Below, in pieces: positions 24,791 through 36,864 of a DNA stretch of 64,000 nt. The notes beneath the pieces are model-generated. The model saw nothing but the letters and a program-made list of their open reading frames with translations, made no database searches and was not told the DNA's origin. Positions within the stretch are counted from its first letter, which is position 1. The number at the start of each line of letters is the position of its first letter. The stretch is taken from positions 1,116,001 through 1,180,000 of the forward strand of contig NW_026570231.1 in assembly GCF_019649055.1 (NCBI RefSeq). Reading direction: 5' to 3'. The stretch is from Paramacrobiotus metropolitanus (taxonomy: Eukaryota > Tardigrada > Eutardigrada > Parachela > Macrobiotidae). The translations under genes and the position numbers were made by a program.

Positions 24791-25242
24791 ATTAACCTTT
24801 TCCAAGCAGTGCGACAAAGCATTTTTCTAATTTTGCCACATTGATCTACACATTTTTATTTGAACAATTTTTGTTCCTTTGTATTACTACATGATACAGC
24901 AGTCGGTAAAAATTCCTTTTCCACAATAAAAGCACAAGACTCGTTCCTCAGTAAAGTGCTTACTGGCTATCTACTGATGATATTCTGCACAATCTTGAAA
25001 TTCAAAAAACAGCACAGCTTTTCATGCACCACTTGGGTGACCACTGACCACAAATTTACGGTCTGCAGATAATATCAAACTACAAAAATTCTGTTGATTA
25101 AAAAACAGTTCATACTGAAACATATCAGAAGTCTAAGGAAAAACCCGCAAAAGGCATGCAGCAATAAATAGGAATAGAGCCTCGAAAGCGTCGTGTGAAT
25201 CCGCAACACTGTTTAAAACGAACCTCAGAAACAAACAAAATA
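24791..25242. other. Intergenic between convergent genes
   Basis: 3' flank of the Gly/Tyr-rich gene, with AATAAA at 24925-24930, and 3' flank of PP4C. No gene seen. Confidence 0.5.
24925..24930 (+). promoter_or_regulatory. Candidate poly(A) signal of the Gly/Tyr-rich gene
   Basis: AATAAA 135 bp after the stop codon. A second hexamer overlaps the stop itself (AAATAAAT). Confidence 0.45.
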
Positions 25243-28058
25243 TCACAGAAAGTATTCTGGTTGTGGCTTTTTCGTAGGTCCACTACGGAGATCATGGGCG
25301 GCTGCTTCGAAGATAATAAAGTTCCTCCCAAGTTTGTCGTTCAGTTCAAGAATAGCAGCAACATTTCCACACCTAAACCAAAGATCGGTGAAATTTCCAC
25401 TCACCACTTATTACCATACTTATTTCTTACCGATAGCAGTAGTTCGGTGCTGACCAGACAGTAAGCACAGTTTCGTTGAAATGCCACTTGTAACCTAAAA
25501 GCACTTCTCCGTGATCACGCCGCATAGAAAAGTAACTGTAAGTCTGTTGTTTCCGTAAATAACATGCTTACAAAAATATTTTTAGAAGGTAATAAGGTGA
25601 TATTCCACAACAGAAACACGATGTACGTATACAAAAACCATATACGAAATACAATAATATAATATCATATCTTATCCGTGTAATATATGTACGAGTTATA
25701 CGTATATTATATCGTATTTATATCTATATTATCATATAGATATACGAAGTACATATCGTACCTTCCATTACAAGCTGATGCGCACGGCAAATGAGTTCCA
25801 CATTATTAGCTTCGTTGAAAGTCTGCGCTACGTCAGATCCAAACAGATATCCCGCGCCTCGCGGACTGATGCCCCAACCTTCGTTATTGTCTTCTGGGTC
25901 CGACCACAGTAAATCACACATCGGTCCGTCATGAGGAACTTCCTGTTTCCGGTCGATCATGCGAATCTGATCCAAGGTCTGAATCGAGGGCGACAACCCA
26001 CCGTGCACACAGAAAATCTACAAAATTCAATATTATGGTTTCTCAGCCATTCTTTCATCGGTGACTTATTAAAAAACATGAACTTAAAATTTCGTATCAG
26101 AATGTCAGAAAGATGTTAAAAAAACTTAATGCTAAATGCTAAACGGAAGAAAGACGGCCGGACGGAAGTTATAACAAAATAAGCACTCTAATTGGAACAT
26201 CCTGACTTAAGGGAAGTGGCCCGGTACATGGTACCAAATTCGTGTACATGCACGAAATCTTCCACTTTCGCGCACTCCCAAACCCTTTTTTCTCTTGTTT
26301 TATGACAATCTGTAGTCAAATGATTCGTATACACAGGCCTGAAAACCGTTTGCGCGCGCAACATCCGGTTCGCGAGTTATGGCTGTTAGAAAATTCCAAA
26401 AAGTTTAAATGCATTCAGGTGTACCAAAAGTCTCATTATGGACCGATCTCTTTCAGATTTTGCACGTAAATGCACATAACCACGAAGAACGTTTTTACAC
26501 CGATCCACTGTTCTAGCATGTTTTTCAAATTTTAAAATGAATTTCAAAAATTTTAAAATTCATTTTAAAATTTGAAAAAAATTGTGGAAGTCTGGATCGG
26601 TGTAAAAACGATCTTCATGGCCATGTGCATTTACATGCAAAATTTGAAGGAGATCGGTCCATAATGAGACTTTTGGTACACCTGAAAGCATTTAAACTAT
26701 TGGGAATTTTCTTACAGCCATAACTCCCGAACCGGATGTTGCGCGCGCAAACGGTTTTCAGGCCTGTGTATACAAATCATTTGACTACAGAATGTCATAA
26801 AACTAGAGAAAAAACGGTTTGGGAGTGCGCGAAAGTGAAAGATTTCGTGCATGTACATGAATTTGGTACCATGTACCGGGCCACTTCCCTTAAAGATACC
26901 GATCTCATTAAATAAGACAGTCAAAAAAAGCTTTTCAGCCACAGCGAATTAGTAAATTCTCCATTGTCTATGGTTTTAACCAAATAAAAACTTGTACATG
27001 CAAAAATAAAAAACCATACCTTTCCGTCGATAAGCGCTGCCAGGCTAAGATAATCGAATATTTCTGTGCAGTATCTCCACACATTTACTCCGCCATCTAC
27101 AACATATTGAGTCACTATCAAATGAATTACCAGCAACAACACCAAACCATAACAATTCATCAAAAATCCAAATCAAATCAGTTATTCTTACATTTGCGAA
27201 TGCACTCGTCATAAAATCCATACACTTGTGTGATCTGCCTCGATTCGTGGTTTCCTCTTATCAGAGTGATTCTGTCTGGATACCGCACCTGTTGAAACAC
27301 CGCCACTAATCACATCAAAATTAACAGCTCCTAAACCATTACAAAACTCAAAACTTAAGCACCAAACGAACGCACATTCTTTCCAAGACATTGAGTCACA
27401 AACCTCAACATGTACTACAATTTTCAGCTGGTGCAGAAATACAGTATGTTCCAACGCGCAATCCCAGGGAAATTTAATCATTTGTACTTACTTTGTAGGC
27501 CAGGAGAAGGAGGAATGTTTCCACGGAATAATACCCACGATCCACGAAGTCGCCCATGAATAAATAATTTGTGTCCGGAACGTCGCCCCCCATTTTGAAT
27601 AACTCTTTAAGATCGTAGAACTGGCCGTGAATGTCCCCACATATCTAACAGAAAAGTTGAGACAAAATGAAAATCAATACGAACAAAATGTCAAGCCCAT
27701 AAAATCATTTACTGTAACAGGCGCATCCACTCGCTGTACATTGCCCTCTTCCACGAGAATCTCGCGCGCCTTGGCGCACAGGGCCTTCACTTCAGCTTCC
27801 GAAATAGGCTCACATTGTCGCAACATTTCGATCTGCCTGAAAATACAAAATCTTCATGTAGATTGTGCGCGCTTGATCACCCGAGCAGCGAGCTCTTCAA
27901 ATGTAGAAATTTCTATTGCATGTATCATTTACATCAGCGTACTACAGGTGATGTACACAGCAAAACTAACAACATATCCGTCCTATCACCAAATCAAATT
28001 TATGCAAATTCATTATTCACGACTTCACTTACCTATCGAGATCGTGATGCCCTGCCAT
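25243..28058 (-). CDS. PPP4C: Protein phosphatase 4 catalytic subunit
   Basis: Ser/Thr phosphatase of the PP2A-like branch, acting in centrosome function, DNA repair and signalling as a complex with regulatory subunits. Eight phase-consistent exons: 28058-28033, 27836-27713, 27644-27492, 27288-27192, 27096-27020, 26017-25762, 25494-25431, 25372-25243. They give 308 residues (human 307). Metal-binding and catalytic motifs are all present: [60 protein letters not shown] and [11 protein letters not shown]. The C-terminus ends EYFL, keeping the leucine that is carboxymethylated in this family. PP4 rather than PP2A or PP6 follows from [17 protein letters not shown] and [14 protein letters not shown]. 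The intron between exons 5 and 6 hosts a fold-back element. Confidence 0.97.
26211..26889. mobile_element. Fold-back (long inverted repeat) element flanked by TTAA
   Basis: Two arms of about 330 bp are near-perfect reverse complements. The left end reads GGGAAGTGGCCCGGTACATG, and the right end is its complement. The arms meet in an AT-rich palindromic core near 26530-26575. TTAA sits at both outer edges (26207-26210 and 26890-26893). The same open frame ([11 protein letters not shown]) appears on both strands, one per arm, which confirms the symmetry. TTAA duplications suggest a piggyBac-type origin, but the ends do not clearly match piggyBac. No transposase. Confidence 0.8.
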
Positions 28059-29104
28059 CTTTATAGCAAAAGATCCGAAGTTTTATAAAAGAAACAAAAT
28101 TATCCACGACAAGCACAATTTATTCACAAAGAAGCACCAAAGAACTGGAAGACTGTCCAGACATGCAGTCCAGTTAAATGTGTTAATGCAAACAGATCAC
28201 TATCCCACTTCAGCAATGTACAATTAGTCAATATTCGATACGGATACTCCAATTGTCAGTACGTAGGTCCACCACACCAGGTAGATAAGCTCCCATGCAC
28301 ACTTCGAAGACTTTTTGCAAACAAATCTCGACAAGGCTGAAAATGTCTTAACGGGAGAGAGCGTAAATGAATCCCGAACGCTGTACTCCTCCAACACTTT
28401 GAGGACTGAACGTAACAGAATTCCTTATAATACTAATAACAGCAACTTTTTAAAATATTATTATATGGTTTTCACTTTTCAGATTCAGATTAGTCCTACA
28501 GTAAAAAAAGTATAGGCAAAAAGGTTTTTCGAAACAGTACTTAACGTAGTCGCGCACCGTTTTGGGTTGCGAGTGACTATGGCACCTTGAACGACACAAA
28601 AAGGAAACGTACTCTATCTTTGTTAGTTTTGTACCCGTTCGATAAAAAGTGACATCACTCACATCACTGACATCAGCGATTGTTTTCGTCATGGTTTAAT
28701 AACTTTAGCAATCACAATAATTACTCAGCAATGTCTGCAAGCGCAGGGTCGTTAATTGCCTACTCTATTGTTTTAACTTTTACGCGAAGTATTCTGGTAT
28801 CGTGGTACGTTGCCAAGGCTTGAGCGACTGTCTACCGTGTTCTGGCTGTGCCAACCGGCCTGCTTTTCGTACACCGTGCAGTGATCGAGATACAATAGAA
28901 ATAAGTCATACGACTTTCGAATTTTTTAAAGCGTTCGTCGGATTCCCTTTGAGTTCTTTGTAGGCTTTTGCCTGAGGAATTTTTTGCACATTTTCCTTAG
29001 GCTTAGTGAATCAATCTTTTGAAAGCCATAGCTTCTGTTTGAATTTAGACGTTCGGTCGCTTCTTGTTTCAGTTCTAGTTTTACAGAACGCTCGTGCGCT
29101 TAGA
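28059..29104. other. Divergent intergenic region between PP4C and the KDM4-like gene
   Basis: About 1 kb, likely containing both promoters. A minus-strand open frame at 28450-28692 and small plus-strand frames show no family features. No TATA box or repeat that I would defend. Confidence 0.45.
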
Positions 29105-31512
29105 ATGTCTCGGACCCGTTCTAAACGGTCCAAGCGAAAGGTCCCTCTGGATGCTGAGGATGAAGACTCGTCCTCGCGTGTCAAATCCTCGAAAGTTCTC
29201 CGGATTGAAGAAGCCCCTATTTTTGAGCCCACCTGGGAGGAATTTCAGGACATGCCATGTTTTCTCCATAGAGAGGATGTGAAAGAGGCAGGGATGCGCT
29301 GTGGGATAATTAAGGTAAGTATGAAGTATTTGGCCCTTTCGTCATGAATGCTTGATGAATTCTAGATGATTTAGTCTTTATGCACTATTTCACTGTTTCA
29401 CAGTCTTGCGATATTATGGTGTGTTAATTTCAATTGCTCTCTAGCGTACTCCCTCTGATGTCTCGTCTTGTTTCGTTATGTAGTTTACAATATATTATTT
29501 TGCTGTGTAGCAGTGTCGATTCTCTAATTGCCAGATTGTATGTCCTCCGACATGGCAACCGGTAGACAATTCGGCAGTTCAGCGGTTGACGTCAGTTCCT
29601 GTCGTGACGCAGACATTTGAGCAGAAATGTGATGGATGTTATTATTTCTATCGAGATGAACCTGAGGAAATAAATCTGGGTGTGTGGGGCAGACGAGTTG
29701 CGGAGAACGACGAAGTAATAGATGAAGAATGGCGAGACATCTGCAAGGGAAAAACGAAGTCTGCATTCTCCGACAAGACGGAGAAGTACTGGTCCACACT
29801 GCTGAGCCAGAGAGCTCAATATGCCGCGGATGTTTCTGGATCGCTCATGAGAAAGGAGCTTGAGGTTCATATTCATTTTTCAGTGCGCCTGTTCCAGGAG
29901 AAACACACACTGAATTTAAGAAATGACGATAACTTATTGAACGTCTTTGTTAATGTTTCGGGTTTTGGGCGAAGGGTTCTTAGTATTCTAAGAAATATAC
30001 AGCATTTTGTATTGTTTGTTGTCTTCTGTCTTGCTTTATGGTTTGTTTTGCAGCACTGGAATCTTGGAAGCGGTAACTTACATTGCCTCACGCAGAACCT
30101 GGGTCGCGAAGAGCGAAACATTCCTGGGGTGACGTCACCTTATTTGTATTTTGGAGCATTCGGGACAACGTTTGGGTATCACACGGAAGATGCGGATCTC
30201 TATTCAATTAACTATCTAGTTGAAGGCTCCCCAAAGGAATGGACCGCGGTTCCCGCGGCATATGGTGAAAAATTGGAGAACGTGGTTAAAAGTAAGATTA
30301 AGTAGATAAGATATCGGGCCCCTACTAAGATAGTTATTGGGAATGATAGACTATCAGTAAAGTAGTTTTGAGAATTTTCTAAATTTGCCTGACAATAACA
30401 CTGACTAGATCAAACTGTTAACCTGTATGGCTGTGAATCGAAAATGTTTGTTCCATAAATCCAGAAAAAGGGAAAGCATTTCACTACACGTTTAGTGCTT
30501 CCATGGCACAGATATTTGACGCCTTCGTACGAAGGATCAACATGCGTGTCTTTTAAATGTAGGCGTTCATCCGAATTTAGACCTGTTTGAATGGTTATAG
30601 CTTACACATGTAAGCTAGCGATAGTTCGGGATACAGGTTAAAATTAGTCAGTTTTGCACTTGTGTTTCGAAAAACCATTGCTGTTTGTTAACTTAACTAA
30701 GTCGGAAATTATGATTCGATGTTTTTTAGAACTCTTCCAGTACGGACCGGACAAATGTCCAGCTTTTATGCGTGAAAAGTCTCATGTGATACGACCGGAT
30801 GTCCTCTTGAAGGAAGGAGTTCCTGTCTATCGGGTTAGTTGTATACTATCAGTAGCATTCATTATTCGGAACGGCAGGAGTATTTTACCGGTTAGGGACA
30901 TGTTGTGCTTAAAACTTTGTTGAAACGCGTAAATGGATAAAGATTTCATCGCCAAATTGCTCGTATTCTGGATTTGTATATAGTCGTACAGGCTAATGTA
31001 GGGAAGAAGTTATGATTAACACATTTTTAACATTAATTTCTAACTGTTGTCCGGTTATGGCATCTGTCATATGATTATTTTCGTGTTTAATTACTCGTTT
31101 GTTCAGGCGAGCCAAGGAAAGCATCAGATTATTGTTACCTTTCCTTACGCATATCATGGCGGCTTCAACAGCGGCGACAATGTGGCGGAAGCAAGAAATG
31201 TGGCGTTGTCAGACTGGATTCCGTACGGCCTGGCGGCTCGTTCGGTATGTGCAACATAAAGAAACCAAGTATCTAAGATCAGTAATTTCATATTTTAAGA
31301 GCTCATGGCGGTGTGCTTAGTGCTTACTTCAGAAGTCATGTATATTTTTGTAGTGCACATGTGGGAAATGTACGTATCCCAACCCAATGCCGAAGACATT
31401 GGTTGAGAAAATTGCTCGTAAAACTGATCATCCGGAGTATTACAAGTACAAGGAATTCGGTAAGAAGTTTGCAGACGGAGCACCATATCCCCATCCAAAC
31501 CAGAAGTCTTAG
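29105..31512 (+). CDS. KDM4/JMJD2-type histone lysine demethylase, JmjN + JmjC only
   Basis: Fe(II)/2-oxoglutarate oxygenase expected to remove methyl groups from histone H3 lysines. Six exons, all in phase: 29105-29314, 29535-29864, 30054-30291, 30730-30833, 31107-31244, 31354-31512, giving 392 residues. A basic N-terminus precedes JmjN (IFEPTWEEFQDM). JmjC follows with ADVSGSL, YLYFGAFGTTFGYHTEDADL (iron ligands H223 and E225) and TFPYAYHGGFNSGDN (H311). Zinc-site cysteines C269, C341 and C343 are present. The residue matching KDM4 zinc ligand His240 is Glu (E275), with a His three residues on. It lacks PHD and Tudor domains, like KDM4D or insect KDM4A. An in-frame ATG at 29006 is an alternative start. 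Confidence 0.92.
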
Positions 31513-34333
31513 GACTTCTTCGGATTTTTCTTTTAAGTTTAATGATTTGCGTTTTCGCACATATTTCTTTGGTTCTTGCCAGTTGCTGACATTTTGTACA
31601 GATTTGTATTTCAGTTATTTTTTTGTCTGGAATCGTAATTTATGGAACTTAAGTTAAGCAGGAAAGGAGATTTTTTGTTATTGTTCCGGCGGTGCATCGA
31701 TGGACGCTTTTGTTTTAGTCAAAACTTTTACCAGAGTCTAGTGGTTAGGAAAATGTATTTTGTTCCGGATTTAATATTGTGTCATCTGATTAGATCGGTG
31801 CTTTGTATGTGCGGCGAATTGTATTAAATGCATTTAATATTATGTGATGGGCTCAGATGGAGTTACTCAAACCTCAGTTTCGATACTGCTCTGTGATAAC
31901 CAATAATTTCATGAAGCCATGACCGATACTGCATAAAATTTCTAATGAAATTCTGGAAGGTAATGAGATTCTTGGTGAATTTAGTGGGCATTTCGACAAG
32001 GTTGTGTAATTGTCTGAGAAAAAGTGCAGGTGAAGATTTAGTGGAATGCTTTGATATTAATGATTACGGTGCACGTGTTGCGGTTTCTTACATCAGCGGA
32101 AGTACAGCTTGAGATTGTAGTAGCATCACAAAAGACCAAGAGAACTTTAGTTGGCCGTAAGGACAATAAGGATTAATTGTCCTTAATTAAGGCAGGACAT
32201 CGTGAGAGATCTCCATTTCATGATGCACGTGGACTTACATGATTGTCTTTTCATCGCTGGTCAGCTGTGATGGAAAACCTTTTATCACAGTAGCTCATAT
32301 TATTGTATTACCTACCGGTGGTCATCAAACAATATAAATGTAGCGAATAAACATAGCAATTAAGAACATGGTGTGAAAATGTCAAACTCCAATTGTTAGC
32401 GGGAAGTTTAGTGGGATGGCAGAACGTGAAAGCGATATATTGTGCCCACTGGAACAATTAGCGTATTAACAAAAGCACCGGTCAGTATGAGGCAGGGCAT
32501 GATTGTGTAAAGCAATCCAGGCAGTTCTGATTAGCCGGTATGATGCTCTTTTGATTGCCGTAATATAACAAACTAAGAGCGCACGGAGAACTGTTCTGCT
32601 TCGCGGCTGCTTTGCACAAATTATACAACTGATTAGCAGCTGACAATAGCGTTGAGGTAGGGATACCTAATAATTCGCACCGATATAATCTGCAGTACTT
32701 CTAGTGTTAAAAGTGTAAAAACTGTAGACCTTCAACTTGTAAGTATGGTATGTTCATTTTAGAAACACGTGCGGCATTCATATGTTTTAAATTTTTGGGT
32801 TTTTGTTACTTATTGGCTAGTTTCTGGGTCAATTAAAGTTAAAGAGATGGACTGCCAAGTATAGCGCGTAATCTGTAGAATATTAATTTGAACTCGTTAG
32901 ATCATAGTCGTACTTTGTACAGAATTTTTAGCTGCATTTCGGTAGCTTGTTCTGATGTAGAGCTGTATTTTCGGTTGAAAGTGCGCATAAAGTGCAGAAA
33001 ATACTGCGTGGCAGTACGAACGTAGTGCTGGTTGATAATAGTCGGCTTTCGCAGGCTCGCAGCCCTGTTATCAACAACTTGTGTGGTATAGTTGTTAAGC
33101 GGACAAATGTTATTATTGGTACTAATTGGTCACATACCTTCTTAAAGCTGTTGACACCTTTATATTCGTTTTCGGCACAGCATGCCGCAAATGGCCGGCA
33201 ACTCTGAAGTAAATGCTTGTCGGGAGTCCTTCGTGGAACATATTTTTGAACTGGGTGTAGCCAGGCGGATATCTATACCTATCCTACCTACTTGCAGGTA
33301 GTTTCTGCTGATTAAGTTATGATGTGTCATATGCGATTATGGGTACTTAATCAGTTACCAGCAGTAAATGTCAAAATTTCTAATGACTCATTTTTCAACG
33401 GATATAATATCAGCATACGAGAGCAGGAAGTTCACGAGAACTGCAGTTGGTTACAACATGCCGGCAAGGATGCCGGTAACGGTCGCAATAAATTTACTTG
33501 TACCGTTTGTATATATGACTACACTCCAACTTGCAGAAGCTCAAGAATGAGATTTAACTCACTGAATACTGAACTGCAACAACGACAATAAAAAACATTT
33601 GATAAGTTATAAAAATTTTTCAGTGCACGGCAATGATTAATTAAGCTTAATCTAAACGTAACCGTTAGAATTAAGTAAGTTTTTCCGGAGTTTTACAATC
33701 TTGGGAATATGTGTGCACGATCGATAGCACTAGCCGGTTTGGGACTTGCGGGCGATAATCATTGGTGCGTAATAATCGATGACTGATTCGAATGCGGCGT
33801 ATTTCATAGCACCAGCACACGACAGGGCCGGTCTTGTGCCCACCTTGACCCGCCCCTCGCCATGGAGATCATGTCGGAAACACTATATGATGAAAGCCCA
33901 CCCGCTGTTCGCCGAGTGCATCAAAGATATGTTCTACCGGCACATAGCGATTTGGTCTGATTTGAAATATATTCAAGAAAAAGATCTGTACGCTGGCGCT
34001 GATTGGTATGCGAGTGAGTGTGTGTATGTATTGCTTGGTCCCACGTTTCAAGAAGCGAAAACTCGAATCAGCTATGCGATACGGAGATCTTGCGAAAGTC
34101 ACTTCGTTGGTTGTGCACAAGTGTTTCTAGCCACGGTGTTTATGGTGAACATTCGAACAAGTTTTTACGCACTGTCCGTGCTGTAAGCGGCAAGTAGAGT
34201 GAATTGATGCGGATAATTGTGATCCGCTTTTTTAATTTCTTATTGACTTTTTCCTCTGCATCTCAAGATTCCTTATGTTGTGGACATAGGACACTGTGTG
34301 GACATTAATAACAACTATACAGCCGACAACATC
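31513..34333. other. Intergenic, 5' flank of FoxA
   Basis: No gene assembled. At 33458-33550 a short frame reads like a bare signal peptide (MPVTVAINLLVPFVYMTTLQ) but stops after 30 residues. At 33779-34186 an open frame includes HPLFAECIKDMFYRH. At 33860 a GCCATGG opens a different 32-codon frame. Any of these could be FoxA 5' exons or chance. An upstream coding exon of FoxA is plausible because the frame stays open before 34334. Confidence 0.4.
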
Positions 34334-36864
34334 ATGCATTATTCGGCGGATAATATTACTAATAATTATTCGGTTATGGGCTCAACATTTCCGCAAATGT
34401 CCAGCATGACAGCGGCCACCATGCCCGGTGGTCACATGCAGTATAACGGTTATGCGGCCGGGAATTTTATGACATCCGCTATCGCCCATACACCATCCAC
34501 TATTACGGCCATGCCCGGTCACTTTTCCAGTGCCCACACCACCAATCTGCCGCCCGTTAATGTGCGCGCCAATTTAACGCAGAATGGCGTATCATCCGAT
34601 GCCTTATCACCTTCATTAATGGTGCAACGTTCGAGGAATCCCGAGAAGAGTTATCGTAGAAATTACACTCACGCCAAACCGCCGTATTCCTACATTTCCT
34701 TGATTACCATGGCCATCCAGCATTCACCGGCCCGCATGTGTACATTGAGTGAGATCTATCAGTTTATCATGGATAATTTTCCCTTCTATCGCCAGAATCA
34801 ACAACGATGGCAGAACAGTATTCGCCATTCATTATCCTTTAATGACTGCTTCGTTAAAGTGCCTCGTACGCCTGACAAACCGGGCAAAGGAAGTTTCTGG
34901 GGTTTACACCCGGAATCGGGTAATATGTTTGAAAATGGCTGTTATCTGAGACGACAAAAACGGTTCAAGTGCGAGAAACGTGAGGCAAGCCGTAGCACAA
35001 ACAAAGGTTAGTGCGCGCAGCTCGGCTGCTCTTAATATGTGTTGACAGGCCCGTTATTTTTTCAGTTGTTGATGAATTTTCGCTTTCTTGACACTCACAT
35101 GATCTTAATCGTCTTAACTTCATTTCCTGGTGGATTTAAAGACAATATAAAATGCACTGTTTTCTAACAACAGTAATTTAAGAAAACTCTGCGGAAATTT
35201 TTGTTCGTTTGGCACAACACTGCACATTTATAATGTTACAACGTTTACGACTCTTTATTAAATATATTTTCGCTAGTTTGACTGCGGCCTTAAGTTCTGG
35301 AGTAACTAAAGTTGCCGACTACGATTAAAAATCGTTATTTTTGTCCAAGAAGAGCATAAGAGGAACAGATAATTCCTGCGGTTATTGGGTGAATCTAAAC
35401 GTATAATCAGTTTACTTGTGTTTATTTATTTATGCTAGATTTGTCAATGATGCCAGCTGGTGGTCGTTAAAGAATAGATTCCTTAAACACTCGTAAATTG
35501 TTGTCTCATGATATTGTACAAACAAACATACAACTTAATTCAACAAAAATATTAGTTCTTATAGAACCGATTCTTATTCTCACTGTGCTACATATACATG
35601 TATATTTAACATGAATGTGACTTTGTGGTGCATGGGGACAGTCCCCGCGAATTATAATTAGCCAGTTCGTGCGTATGGTCGCTCATATAGCTTGCTGCAA
35701 GTACACCGTTTCAATATTATTATTCGCAGTCACGTTGTGACAGTTGTACTAATGACCAAAACAGCCAGTACCAAAATTTTTGACAACATTGTGCTAATGT
35801 GGTTTCTTTTAATTATTAAATAACTTTAAAGCGATTGCCTGATTACCTATATTAAGATATGTTCTGTCAGTTTGATATGGTAGTTCAGTTTTAATTATCT
35901 CTGATTCGTTTTCTTTATGACGCCTGCTAACCATAACGTGTGAGAGTCAGCAAGCTTATTGAAAACGAATAATTTTTGTGCTGCGCACCGGTAATATTTT
36001 GAATTTCTCGATATTTCTAGTCACACTAACTGTTAGTTACAAGTTTAATTATGTGCATGCGCATTATGCAGAGCAAGTTGTGAATATGCTCCTAGTACAT
36101 CAAATTTTTGTATCCGAAAATGTACATCAAAATTATTCGGTTTGGCTTGACGTTGTTATTGCGTCCAGTAATCTAATTCGAGTTCGCTTTGGACAGGTTC
36201 AAGTGGAACGAGCAATAGCTGCGGAAACGAAGACTCGAACCAAGACGCTGCCAGCGAAGATGCGCCGATCAAATCTGAGCCATCGGAAGATTGCGCATCC
36301 GCCGTCAACGACAACACAGCCAGTCCGCACAACAGCTCTCCAGCGCCGGTTAACGTATCCTGCATCACTGCCGGACCTAACGTTACCCAACCACCTAATA
36401 ATTCCACCGCACAACAGCAACAGCGTCATTCGCCTGCCTCCTTGTACAATAATCCCAATAATGCCAAAATAGGAGACAGCAGCAGTCTGAACCCGGTGAC
36501 ACAATCCATGACCTCGGCCAATCTCCAAAGCCACTATCCCACGACAGCAGCTACCTCGTCGTCCATGTTCGCCTCGAATCCGGCGCTGTTCTCCAGTCAG
36601 TGGAAGATTCAGGGCACGGATTTCTCCCATCTCCATCCGGCCCACTTCTCCATTGCCAACCTGATGGCCGCTCAGGGCCCGTACAGTTCGGAGAATCGCC
36701 TGCCCGGGATTATGTCCGAGCATTATAAGCCCAGCGGCACAGTGTCGGCCAATGGGCCGTACGACAGTTCCTATGCAGCACTGAATTCCATGACCAGCGC
36801 CTATCCGCCGGCATTTCAAAGCAATCCCGAATCATATTTCGGCTACAGCACATCGGGACTATGA
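34334..36864 (+). CDS. FoxA: Forkhead transcription factor FoxA (fork head)
   Basis: FoxA is a pioneer factor for endoderm, foregut and pharynx. Two exons (34334-35006 and 36197-36864, phase 1) give at least 446 residues. The forkhead domain spans about residues 114-205 ([70 protein letters not shown]). It is preceded by the FoxA-specific YRRNYTH. Exon 2 has an acidic Ser-rich linker, a QQQQ run and [11 protein letters not shown], matching conserved region II of FoxA (HPFSINNLM). The intron is 1190 bp. The start is uncertain: the frame is open upstream to about 34260, and an unseen 5' exon may add the true N-terminus. Confidence 0.95.

Noticed and set aside
26242-26942. Matching open frames ([11 protein letters not shown]) on opposite strands
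   Set aside because: They are the two arms of the fold-back element, not genes.
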